Shown here: piece after piece, positions 1 to 7,032 of the stretch
How the letters are laid out: every line of letters starts with the position of its first letter
Numbering within the stretch: the stretch's first letter is position 1
NCBI GenBank assembly: GCA_000991805.1
Contig: LBSF01000001.1
Coordinates: 1-19,726, forward strand
Direction: 5' to 3'
Length of the DNA stretch: 19,726 nucleotides
Source: a candidate division WS6 bacterium GW2011_GWC2_36_7
Lineage (GTDB): Bacteria > Patescibacteriota > Dojkabacteria > SC72
Translations under genes and position numbers: made by a program
The notes under the pieces: generated by a model
Seen by the model: the letters and a program-made list of their open reading frames with translations, nothing else
Database searches by the model: none
Told to the model about the DNA's origin: nothing

Positions 1-144
1 AACCATTTCATTTCTAATGGTTGCGGAGCTTACGCCAAGGTGGTATTTTTCAACCAATGACAATGATCCGACCTCTTCGGCATCTCCCATAAATTCTTTT
101 ATTATGGCCATGAGTATGGCTTTTTGTCTTTCTGTTATATCCAC
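1..144 (-). CDS. hrcA: Heat-inducible transcription repressor HrcA (N-terminal part, runs off the window)
   Basis: The minus strand encodes 48 codons, open to the window edge, that match the N-terminal winged-helix DNA-binding domain of HrcA. The start reads [20 protein letters not shown], followed by an acidic EEVGS stretch and the hallmark [17 protein letters not shown] near residues 31-47, which is the recognition helix region. HrcA dimers repress chaperone genes by binding CIRCE operators, and GroEL helps keep HrcA active. I chose the GTG at 144-142 as start: the only in-frame codons before it lead back to a TAG, and the next ATG would cut the conserved TERQ segment. A CIRCE-like dyad lies directly upstream, so autoregulation is expected. 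In many bacteria grpE/dnaK/dnaJ follow hrcA; here they would lie to the left of the window (inference). The C-terminal dimerisation domain is not visible. Confidence 0.9.
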   Translation of the reverse strand, partial: MDITERQKAILMAIIKEFMGDAEEVGSLSLVEKYHLGVSSATIRNEMV

Positions 145-145
145 T

Positions 146-172
146 TTAGCAGATACTAAGGTTAGGTGCTAA
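146..172 (-). promoter_or_regulatory. CIRCE-type operator for HrcA
   Basis: This is a 27-bp dyad with the CIRCE architecture of two 9-nt half sites around a 9-nt spacer. On the minus strand the half sites are TTAGCACCT and ATCTGCTAA; the consensus is TTAGCACTC and GAGTGCTAA. The outer six bases of each half (TTAGCA / TGCTAA) match perfectly and the inner three are degenerate. It sits between the hrcA promoter (-10 box ends at 173) and the GTG start at 144, so it overlaps the predicted transcription start, the usual place for autorepression. Confidence 0.8.
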
Positions 173-201
173 AGTATATGGTAAGAAATATAGAACGTCA
201 A
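173..201 (-). promoter_or_regulatory. Sigma-70 type promoter of hrcA
   Basis: Read on the minus strand, TTGACG (201-196) and TATACT (178-173) are separated by exactly 17 nt. This is a near-consensus housekeeping promoter. Transcription should start near 166, within the CIRCE dyad, giving a leader of about 20 nt before the GTG. No Shine-Dalgarno sequence is visible in that leader. Confidence 0.75.
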
Positions 202-424
202 GGGGTGTCTACTCCGAGCCAGGCTATAGCCTCTCCTTAGTTCAGAAAAAGTTAATCTGTTAGAAAGCTTTCTACTAGGTTGTTTTAGTCTAAATAGCCA
301 AAAACTATTCGAGAATATTTCCTACTTTAAATATGTGAGACACAAAAAGACAATAACCAATACCGCCTCAGAAAACATGAATAAACTTAGAATCAAGGCC
401 AGGCTAAAGCCAGGCCTGTAAATA
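182..424. other. Divergent gene-free spacer with several palindromes
   Basis: No credible protein gene is present between the hrcA promoter and the rplY promoter. The spacer holds a perfect 12-nt palindrome AGGCTATAGCCT at 221-232, a perfect 14-nt palindrome TAGAAAGCTTTCTA at 261-274, and a GC-rich hairpin at about 396-416 (arms AGGCCAGGC and GCCAGGCCT with one A-A mismatch). The hairpin lies just upstream of the rplY -35 box and has no T-tract, so it does not look like an intrinsic terminator. I recognise no known RNA family. Confidence 0.5.
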
Positions 425-453
425 TTGTCAAAACCCCTATTCTTTGATATACT
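425..453 (+). promoter_or_regulatory. Sigma-70 type promoter of rplY, near-leaderless
   Basis: TTGTCA (425-430) and TATACT (448-453) are separated by 17 nt. The -10 box ends only 10 nt before the rplY ATG at 464, so the predicted mRNA starts within a few bases of the start codon. No Shine-Dalgarno sequence lies between. Confidence 0.75.
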
Positions 454-463
454 CCTACTCATC

Positions 464-1114
464 ATGGAAACAATAACACTAGAAAAAAGAACTGTCTTAG
501 GAAAGAAAAATCGAGATCTTCTCGCTCAAGGCTTTATCCCTGCAGTTATATATAATGCAAAAGGTGAATCTACAAACGTACAGGTTGATGCATCAGCAGG
601 TAAGAAACTAGTCAAAGTAGCAACATCAACAACAATCTTTGAAGCAAAACAAGATGATAAATCATCCAAGGTATTGATTAAAGATGTAGACTTAAATCCT
701 GTTACAGACGTAATTAGACATATCTCATTCTTTGAAATTGATGAAAACAAAGAGATGGTCTTCTCAATTCCTTTCGAAATCATTGGTATATCTCCAGCAG
801 TTAAGAACAATCTAGGTATTTTGGTTAAGGTACTCGCAGATATCGATGTAAGATGTAAGTTAGCTGATCTTGTTCCTTCAATCACAGTTGATATCTCAAG
901 CTTAGATCATCCAGGTCAAATAGTTGGTGTACATGATATTAAACTTCCAGAAGGTATGGAATTGATGAACAAGGATCTTGAGCAAGCTACAATTGTAACT
1001 ATAACTGAAATTCAGAAAGAGGAAGAAGTTGTTGTTGCAGCACCAGTTGAAGGTGAGACTGCAGAAGGTGAAACTCCTGCGGAAGCAACTCCAGAAGAAG
1101 AAAAAGAAAAATAG
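464..1114 (+). CDS. rplY: 50S ribosomal protein L25 (CTC/TL5 form)
   Basis: This encodes a 216-aa member of the bL25 family, which binds 5S rRNA in the central protuberance of the large subunit. It is the long CTC/TL5 form. The N-terminal L25 domain covers about residues 1-90 (METITLEKRTVLGKKNRDLL, then GFIPAVIYNAKGE). A beta-rich TL5 C-terminal domain follows at about 95-180 (PFEIIGISPAVKNNLG, then LPEGMEL). A low-complexity acidic tail of Glu, Ala, Pro and Thr ends the protein at about 181-216. I take ATG 464 as start, not the in-frame TTG at 425: family homology begins at METITL, and the TTG is part of the -35 box. The gene is divergent from hrcA and precedes a glycosyltransferase by 36 nt. 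Confidence 0.92.
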   Translation: METITLEKRTVLGKKNRDLLAQGFIPAVIYNAKGESTNVQVDASAGKKLVKVATSTTIFEAKQDDKSSKVLIKDVDLNPVTDVIRHISFFEIDENKEMVFSIPFEIIGISPAVKNNLGILVKVLADIDVRCKLADLVPSITVDISSLDHPGQIVGVHDIKLPEGMELMNKDLEQATIVTITEIQKEEEVVVAAPVEGETAEGETPAEATPEEEKEK

Positions 1115-1139
1115 TCTTTCCCAATCCCATATAAACCTA

Positions 1140-1145
1140 TATAAT
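1140..1145 (+). promoter_or_regulatory. -10 box upstream of the glycosyltransferase gene
   Basis: A perfect TATAAT ends 5 nt before the ATG at 1151, in the short gap after rplY. No convincing -35 box is present at 17 nt, so this is weaker than the rplY promoter. The placement matches the near-leaderless pattern seen elsewhere in the window. Confidence 0.45.
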
Positions 1146-1150
1146 TACCT

Positions 1151-2092
1151 ATGATTAGTGTAATTATTACCTCATTCAAAGAACCAAAAACTATTGGCAG
1201 ATGTATTAAATGCATAGCAGATAGAAAGTATTCAGGTATAACTTCCCCTTTTGAAATTATCCAAGTCTCTCCAGACGAATTAACACTAAAAGCCGGTAAG
1301 AAAGAGGCCAATATTCTTGGTCTATCCAAGCGTGAATATCGCCATATCATAGATCCGCATAAAGGAAAACCAACGGCATTAAAGATGGCTTTAGAAAAAG
1401 CTAAAGGTGAAATCATAATCCTTACTGATGGGGATACATATTTTGAAGAAAATGCCGTAGCAGAATTAACCAAACCTTTTGAAAATGAGACTGTAGGAGG
1501 GGTTAGTGGTAGACCAAAGTCTCAAGATGAGAAGAATAATGCCTTTGGATACTGGGGTCACCTGCTCTCTGACGCTGCAGACCACAGGAGAAGCCGTACA
1601 ATGGTCCAAATCAATGAGAAAGACTATTATATTAGTGAGAACACCTTCTTTCCTATGAGTGGATATATTATGGCTATTAGGAACCTCAAATTTGATATTC
1701 CTGTGAATGTGCTTTCTGATGATGCATATATTTCATATACCTTAAGGAATATGGATATGAATATTGCATATGCTCCCAAAGCGGTCTGTTATGTTAAATA
1801 TCCTACTAATTTAAAAGACTATTACAAACAGAAGGTCCGATCTATTGGTGGGTTTAAACAGTTAGAAAGGTTTGATGTATTTAAAAAGGACAAACAGAGT
1901 AGAAGTTTTTTTATTGAACTCCCCTATGCTTTTTATGTCTTTAAATATGCTAAAAACTTTAATGAATTTATATGGTCCATATGCCTATTCCCAATACGAT
2001 TGATTACATGGATAAAGATATTGTGGGAAAGAGTGATATTAAGGAAAGATATGGGCAAAAATGGTTGGGAGAGAATAGAGAGTACAAAGTAG
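1151..2092 (+). CDS. Family 2 glycosyltransferase
   Basis: This encodes a 313-aa GT-A fold inverting glycosyltransferase of the GT2 family. The N-terminus (MISVIITSFKEPKTIGRCIK) is the typical nucleotide-binding start. TDGDT at residues 92-96 is the DxD metal/nucleotide site, SDDAY at 189-193 fits the acceptor-side acidic motif with the catalytic base, and QKVRSIGG at 227-234 corresponds to the QxxRW-like region of processive enzymes. A hydrophobic C-terminal stretch at about 253-292 could associate with the membrane as one or two helices or amphipathic segments. The family transfers sugars to polysaccharides or lipid carriers; donor and acceptor cannot be told from sequence. It lies 36 nt downstream of rplY, with its own TATAAT just upstream. 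Transcription may end at a weak hairpin overlapping the stop codon. Confidence 0.85.
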   Translation: MISVIITSFKEPKTIGRCIKCIADRKYSGITSPFEIIQVSPDELTLKAGKKEANILGLSKREYRHIIDPHKGKPTALKMALEKAKGEIIILTDGDTYFEENAVAELTKPFENETVGGVSGRPKSQDEKNNAFGYWGHLLSDAADHRRSRTMVQINEKDYYISENTFFPMSGYIMAIRNLKFDIPVNVLSDDAYISYTLRNMDMNIAYAPKAVCYVKYPTNLKDYYKQKVRSIGGFKQLERFDVFKKDKQSRSFFIELPYAFYVFKYAKNFNEFIWSICLFPIRLITWIKILWERVILRKDMGKNGWERIESTK

Positions 2093-2107
2093 TCCCCTAC
2101 TCTTTTC
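2088..2107 (+). terminator. Weak candidate terminator of the glycosyltransferase gene
   Basis: AGTAG (2088-2092) pairs with CTACT (2097-2101) around a TCCC loop, followed by CTTTTC. The stem is only 5 bp and overlaps the TAG stop codon, so this is a weak call. Confidence 0.3.
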
Positions 2108-2147
2108 TTCCAATTTTATAACCTCAGGCAGAATATTATGTATAGAT

Positions 2148-2173
2148 AAAAAAAGAGGACCTTTCGGTCCCCT
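2148..2173 (-). terminator. Intrinsic terminator of the rpoB-rpoC-rpsL-rpsG operon
   Basis: On the minus strand an 8-bp stem (AGGGGACC / GGTCCTCT with one G-T pair) is capped by a GAAA tetraloop and followed by a run of seven T. It lies about 27 nt beyond the rpsG stop, where the operon should end. The plus-strand reading has only a poor T-tract, so activity toward the glycosyltransferase side would be weaker. Confidence 0.88.
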
Positions 2174-2200
2174 TTCAATTTCAAATCAAAGTTGATTAGA

Positions 2201-2674
2201 CTACCATCTGAAATGTGCAAATGCTTTATTAGCTTCTGCCATTCTTTCAGTATCGATCTTCTTCTTCATTGCATCACCCTCTCCACCAAATGCTGATACT
2301 AATTCATCCATAAGAATAACATCAAAGTTCTTACCAGATTTCTTTCTAGCACTATCTACAACCCATCTTACTGACAATGTTTCCTGTCTTCTAGGAGATA
2401 CTGGCATTGGGACAGAATAGTTAGCACCACCTACTCTTCTAGCTTTAATTTCTAATGCAGGTCTGATGTTATCGATAGCCTTGTTGAAGAATGCGTTAAC
2501 ATCCTCTTCCTTAACTCTCTTTGCACCATTCTCCAAAGCCGAATATACTAAATCCTCTGCTGTAGATTTCTTACCATCTTGCATTACCTTGTTTATTAAT
2601 CTGGAGATTACGATATTACCGTATTTCTTGTCTCCAATCTGTATTTTCTTTTTAGCTCTATGTCCTCTACTCAT
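2201..2674 (-). CDS. rpsG: 30S ribosomal protein S7
   Basis: This encodes 157 aa, the usual length for S7, which nucleates assembly of the 30S head by binding the 3' major domain of 16S rRNA. Family landmarks are KYGNIVISRLINKVMQDGKK near residues 17-36, KARRVGGANYSVPMPVSPRR near 77-96 (rRNA contact), the RWVVDSARKKS helix, and the conserved end MAEANKAFAHFRW. It is the last gene of the operon, 22 nt after rpsL. The gap contains only A and T plus one G and has no Shine-Dalgarno site; translational coupling or initiation on AU-rich RNA is likely. fusA and tuf, which often follow, are not here: a terminator comes instead. Confidence 0.97.
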   Translation of the reverse strand: MSRGHRAKKKIQIGDKKYGNIVISRLINKVMQDGKKSTAEDLVYSALENGAKRVKEEDVNAFFNKAIDNIRPALEIKARRVGGANYSVPMPVSPRRQETLSVRWVVDSARKKSGKNFDVILMDELVSAFGGEGDAMKKKIDTERMAEANKAFAHFRW

Positions 2675-2696
2675 AATTACTTATTATTAATTAAAT

Positions 2697-3116
2697 CTAT
2701 TCGGAATCTTTACTTCCTTTAGCACCGTACTTTGATCTAGCTTTCTTTCTGCCTTGTACACCTGCTGTATCATACTTACCTCTTACTACGATGTATTTAA
2801 CACCTGGGAGGTCCCTCTTCCTACCTGCTTTAATCAAGACAACTGAGTGTTCCTGCAAGTTATGTCCTTCTCCTGGTATGTAAGCTAAAACTTCCATTCC
2901 ATTAGAAAGTCGAACCTTTGTTATTTTTCTTAACGCTGAGTTAGGTTTCTTAGGTGTCATTGTTCTAACCTGTAAACACACCCCTCTTTTAAAAGGATTG
3001 CTCTCTCTTGCATATCTATTTTTCAAAGGATTGAAGTTTGTTGCTAATGCAATGTACTTCGTCTTCTGAGTTTTAGATTTCCTAGGTTTTCTTATTAATT
3101 GGTTTATTGTTGGCAT
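2697..3116 (-). CDS. rpsL: 30S ribosomal protein S12
   Basis: This encodes the 139-aa decoding-centre protein S12. Conserved blocks are [18 protein letters not shown] at 43-47, [11 protein letters not shown] at 54-64, [20 protein letters not shown] at 79-98 and DLPGVKY at 102-108. It is about 15 aa longer than the E. coli protein because of an N-terminal insertion (about residues 22-42), like that of clostridial S12 proteins. The residue equal to E. coli Lys87 (Lys88 counting Met) is Arg101 in GRKRDLPG, a known streptomycin-resistance state. The other classical lysine, in TPKKP, is kept, as is the Asp that RimO methylthiolates. A TATAAT lies 7 nt upstream of the ATG, so rpsL may be transcribed separately as well as from the rpoB promoter. 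Confidence 0.97.
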   Translation of the reverse strand: MPTINQLIRKPRKSKTQKTKYIALATNFNPLKNRYARESNPFKRGVCLQVRTMTPKKPNSALRKITKVRLSNGMEVLAYIPGEGHNLQEHSVVLIKAGRKRDLPGVKYIVVRGKYDTAGVQGRKKARSKYGAKGSKDSE

Positions 3117-3123
3117 GGTCGGT

Positions 3124-3129
3124 ATTATA
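3124..3129 (-). promoter_or_regulatory. -10 box of a possible internal, leaderless rpsL promoter
   Basis: On the minus strand TATAAT (3129-3124) ends 7 nt before the rpsL ATG, in the short gap after rpoC. The hexamer at the 17-nt position is TTAATT, only a partial -35 match, so promoter strength is uncertain. No Shine-Dalgarno site is present. Confidence 0.5.
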
Positions 3130-3141
3130 TAACAAATTCAA

Positions 3142-6100
3142 CTAAAAATTAAGCTCTTCCAAATTTCTTATGTCTGGAACTGCTGCGCTCTCACCTGCAG
3201 GGATCAACCTACCGATGATTACATTTTCTTTCATTCCTCTCAAGAAGTCCGTCTTACCGAGGATTGCGTTACTTGTCAAAACTCTGACTTGCTCCTGGAA
3301 GGAGACTGCAGACAAGAAACTTTCGGTATTTAAGGATGAGGTTTTTATACCTAACATTCTTGGGATTACTAAAGCTTTATTCTTTCCTTGGTCAGAAACA
3401 AGACTATTCTTTGCTTCTGCTAAGAACCTATTCACTAATGAACCTACTAAGTAATCGGTATCTCCAGAGTCAACAACTTTTCCAAGTCTTGCCATCTGCC
3501 TTAAGATTATCTCAATATGTAAGTCATCAATTGGGACACCCTGTTCATTGAACACCTTCTGTACTCCATCAAGGATATACTTCTGTGCAGTCAATATGTC
3601 AGCTGTATCTGCCAATTTCTTTGGGTCTATTGAGCCTTCAGTTAACTGTTGACCTGCTTTTACACTATCTCCGTCTTGTATGAGAACAGTTATTCCTGGG
3701 AGTACTGTTACAACTTCCTCGGCTTTTGCTCTTCCCTCAAGTGTTAAGATTCCACTATCGATTGTAACTTTTCCATCAAATGGAGCTTGCTTTTCAACTT
3801 CATCAACATCTATGAACATCAATTGACCTGCTTTTAATTCTGCACCATCTTCAACGATTACTTTCTTTGCCTTAGAGATTACATAGTATCTAGGTAATTT
3901 CTTTTCTCCAACGATTGTAATTGTTGCAGATTCATCTTCAGCAATATCAACATGTGCTTTTCCTGTTAAGGAAGATATATCGGCTTCAGCCTTAGGTGTT
4001 CTAGCTTCAAACAATTCTTCAATTCTTGGAAGACCCTGTGTGATATCGACCTTAGCAACACCACCCTTATGGAAAGTCTGCATAGTCATCTGTGTACCTG
4101 GTTCTCCGATTGATTGAGCTGCAATTACACCAACTGCTTTACCCATTTCTACTTCCATTCCATTTTCCAAGTTCAATCCGTAACACTTCTTACAAAGTCC
4201 AAGTGGAGATGTACATAGCATTGGAGATCTTACAAAGACTTCCTCTACCTTAGATTCATCTATCAATTTTGCAATTGCTTTTGTGATCGATTCATTCTTC
4301 TGTGCTATTACTTTTCCATCAATTTCAACATCTTTGGCCAATGTTCTTCCAAAAAGTCTATCTGTGTAAGAGATTCTTCTATCATCAGATCTACTCATGA
4401 TCATACCTTCTCCCTCATATCCACAATCATCTTCTCTGATGATTACATCATGAGCTACCTCAACCAATTTTCTAGTTAAGTAACCAGAAGATGAAGTCTT
4501 AAGGGATCTATCTGCAATACCTTTTCTACCACCATTTGCAGCTACAAAGTATTCAAATGCTCCAAGACCATCTCTATAGTTGCTTTTAATAGGCATTGGC
4601 ACCCAGTTACCTCTTGAGTCTCTAACAACACCCTTGATAGTCAAAACCTGTCTTGCCTGGATCTTACCACCATTTGCACCAGATTCTACCATCTCATATA
4701 CAGAGTTGTGTTTGTCTAACTTTGTCCATGCCTCATCTGCTAATTCGTTTGCGAAGTCATCCCACATAGTTGTGGAAATGTTAATCTTCTCGCTCTTTGT
4801 CATCAAACCTTGCAAGTAGTTCTCTTGCAACTGTTCATCCTTCTCTTCCATCTTCTTCAACTCACTATCAAGATTGAAATCAAGATTACAATCTTCCATT
4901 GCGAATGAGAATCCAAGATCTGTTGCATATTTGAATCCCAACAACTTCATATTGTCTAAAAGTTCTACGACAACTTCCATTGGCTTGGTATTCTTAATAT
5001 CATCAATGATCGTATTAACAGTTTTATTGTTTACTCTTTCGTTTACAAAATGGTAATCCTCAGGAAGGATGGTGTTGAAGATCACTCGTCCAACAGAAGT
5101 TTTAATATCCTCACCCTTGATTCTCACAAGTATTTCTTCATTGATATCTATTACGACATCTCTCTCATATGCTCTGATTGCATCTGCAGCACTTGAGTAT
5201 ATCTTTGGTTTTTTACTTTCATACAGATCGGTCATTAGGTAGAAACCTAACAACATATCCTTTGCAGGACTTGCCAATATCTGACCGTTAGAGATATTGA
5301 TAATGTTCTTTGAGGACATCATTTCTCTTTCAGCTTCATTTCTTGCTTCCTCAGTTAAGAGGATATGTACTGCCATTTGGTCTCCATCGAAGTCTGCATT
5401 GAATGCTTTACATACTAATGGGTGGATTCTGATTGCTTCTCCTTCTACCAACTTAGGGTAAAATGCTTGTACACTATATTTGTGTAAAGTTGGAGCACGA
5501 TTTAGTAATACAGGTTTGTTCTTGATTACTTCTTCTAAGAGATCCCATATGATATCTTCTTGCTCTTCAATCATTTCTTTAGCCATTCTAATATTTGGAG
5601 CTATCTCTCGATCCAGCAATTTTGCAATTACGAATGGTTTGAACATTTCCAATGCTACTGATTTTGGTAAGCCACACTGGTCAAATTTCAAACTTGGATC
5701 TCCATCAATAACAGCACGACCTGAGTAGTCAACACGTTTTCCTAGTAAGTTCTTTCTAAACAATCCCTTCTTACCTCTAAGATCATCCGTTAATGACTGA
5801 TATGGTAATCGCTTGTTGTTCATCATAGCCTTTGAAGGTCTATGTGAGTTATCTATTAATGCATCGACAGATTCCTGCAACATTCTCTTTTCATTTCTCA
5901 AGATAACGTCAGGAGCACCGATCTCTATCAATCTTCTCAATCTATTATTTCTGTTGATAATTCTTCTGTATAAGTCATTTAAGTCTGATGTAGCAAATTT
6001 ACCACCTGATAGAGGAATAATAGGTCTGAGTTCTGGAGGAAGTACAGGAAGGATATCAATAATCATCCAACTTGGATCGATTGTATTCTTCTTGAATCCT

Positions 6101-7032
6101 TCAAGATACTGAATTCTTACAATTGTAGCAGCCTTCTTCTCACCTTTTTCCTTTTCAACAGCTTTTCTTAATTTCTTAATTTCCTTTTCAATATCCATAT
6201 TTTGGAGCATTTTCTTAACAGCTTCTGCACCCATTAATGCTTCGAAGAAAAGAAGGTCTCTTTCTTCGAGATTCATGTACTCATCTTCGCTCAAGACTGT
6301 CCCTACTTTCAATTTTTCAATTGTTTGGAATACTTTTATGTAGAATGCATCTAATTGCTCTTCTTTTTCGGCATATACTTTTCTTACCTTTGCTAATGCT
6401 TGATTTCTCTTATGTTCTAATTGACTCAATTTGAATTCATTAGACTTCTCTTTTCCTTTCTTGGTTTCTTTAATGTTTTCAGTAAACATTTCTTCTGTAG
6501 CTTTTAACTCTACTTCTAGTTCTGTATTCAAAGCTTCTATTTCTTGTTTCTGTAACTCTTCTGCCTTTGCAACAATTTCAACCTTCTTATCTTTATCTAC
6601 CTCAGTTACCATATACCTAGTGTAGTATATGACGGAGAGTAATTTTTTATGTGAGATGTTTAAAACAATAGACATCTTGTTTGGGATTCCATATGCAAAC
6701 CATACGTGTGCAACAGGTACTGATAATTCAATATGGCCCATTCTTTCTCTTCTTACATCAGAGGTTGTGACCTCTACTCCACACTTATCACAAACAATCC
6801 CCTTATATCTGATCTTTTTGTACTTACCACAGTAACATTCATAGTTCTTGGTAGGGCCAAAAATCTTCTCACAGAAGAGACCATCTGGTTCTGCTCTAAA
6901 AGTTCTGTAGTTTATTGTCTCTGCTTTTGTTACTTCACCATATGACCAATCTAAGATCTGGTCAGATGAAGCTAATGTCAATCTTAAGACATCAAAGTCT
7001 TTTAATCCTTGTCTATTATTTTGCTTCTTCAT
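3142..7032 (-). CDS. rpoC: DNA-directed RNA polymerase subunit beta'
   Basis: This encodes the 1296-aa catalytic beta' subunit. In order, it shows the N-terminal zinc site C66/C68/C81/C84; a long charged segment (about 145-290) where a helical clamp insertion is expected; the clamp/rudder region with ELRPIIPLSGGKFATSDLN; the DYSGRAVI switch region; the Mg-binding NADFDGDQ at 545-552 (Asp547, 549, 551); the second zinc site near 940 (CTSPLGLCKKC, with an earlier DDCG); and the trigger-loop region with GVIAAQSIGEPGTQ and TFHKGG. No key residue is missing. The start overlaps the end of rpoB by 17 nt and is preceded by AGGAGGT, the only strong Shine-Dalgarno site in the window, so coupled translation is likely. 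It is shorter than the E. coli protein (1407 aa). Confidence 0.98.
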   Translation of the reverse strand: MKKQNNRQGLKDFDVLRLTLASSDQILDWSYGEVTKAETINYRTFRAEPDGLFCEKIFGPTKNYECYCGKYKKIRYKGIVCDKCGVEVTTSDVRRERMGHIELSVPVAHVWFAYGIPNKMSIVLNISHKKLLSVIYYTRYMVTEVDKDKKVEIVAKAEELQKQEIEALNTELEVELKATEEMFTENIKETKKGKEKSNEFKLSQLEHKRNQALAKVRKVYAEKEEQLDAFYIKVFQTIEKLKVGTVLSEDEYMNLEERDLLFFEALMGAEAVKKMLQNMDIEKEIKKLRKAVEKEKGEKKAATIVRIQYLEGFKKNTIDPSWMIIDILPVLPPELRPIIPLSGGKFATSDLNDLYRRIINRNNRLRRLIEIGAPDVILRNEKRMLQESVDALIDNSHRPSKAMMNNKRLPYQSLTDDLRGKKGLFRKNLLGKRVDYSGRAVIDGDPSLKFDQCGLPKSVALEMFKPFVIAKLLDREIAPNIRMAKEMIEEQEDIIWDLLEEVIKNKPVLLNRAPTLHKYSVQAFYPKLVEGEAIRIHPLVCKAFNADFDGDQMAVHILLTEEARNEAEREMMSSKNIINISNGQILASPAKDMLLGFYLMTDLYESKKPKIYSSAADAIRAYERDVVIDINEEILVRIKGEDIKTSVGRVIFNTILPEDYHFVNERVNNKTVNTIIDDIKNTKPMEVVVELLDNMKLLGFKYATDLGFSFAMEDCNLDFNLDSELKKMEEKDEQLQENYLQGLMTKSEKINISTTMWDDFANELADEAWTKLDKHNSVYEMVESGANGGKIQARQVLTIKGVVRDSRGNWVPMPIKSNYRDGLGAFEYFVAANGGRKGIADRSLKTSSSGYLTRKLVEVAHDVIIREDDCGYEGEGMIMSRSDDRRISYTDRLFGRTLAKDVEIDGKVIAQKNESITKAIAKLIDESKVEEVFVRSPMLCTSPLGLCKKCYGLNLENGMEVEMGKAVGVIAAQSIGEPGTQMTMQTFHKGGVAKVDITQGLPRIEELFEARTPKAEADISSLTGKAHVDIAEDESATITIVGEKKLPRYYVISKAKKVIVEDGAELKAGQLMFIDVDEVEKQAPFDGKVTIDSGILTLEGRAKAEEVVTVLPGITVLIQDGDSVKAGQQLTEGSIDPKKLADTADILTAQKYILDGVQKVFNEQGVPIDDLHIEIILRQMARLGKVVDSGDTDYLVGSLVNRFLAEAKNSLVSDQGKNKALVIPRMLGIKTSSLNTESFLSAVSFQEQVRVLTSNAILGKTDFLRGMKENVIIGRLIPAGESAAVPDIRNLEELNF

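Noticed and set aside
396..419. GC-rich hairpin as an intrinsic terminator
   Set aside because: It is followed by GTAAAT, not a T-tract, and no upstream plus-strand gene needs terminating.
377..421. 14-codon ORF in the hrcA-rplY spacer
   Set aside because: Very short, no initiation signal, and its second half is simply the GC-rich hairpin.
425..463. Upstream in-frame TTG start for rplY adding 13 residues
   Set aside because: The TTG is part of the -35 box TTGTCA, the extension has no family similarity, and METITLEKRT is the normal L25 start.
1012..1473. Minus-strand open frame opposite rplY end and glycosyltransferase start
   Set aside because: It is antisense to two well-supported genes and its translation has no family features.
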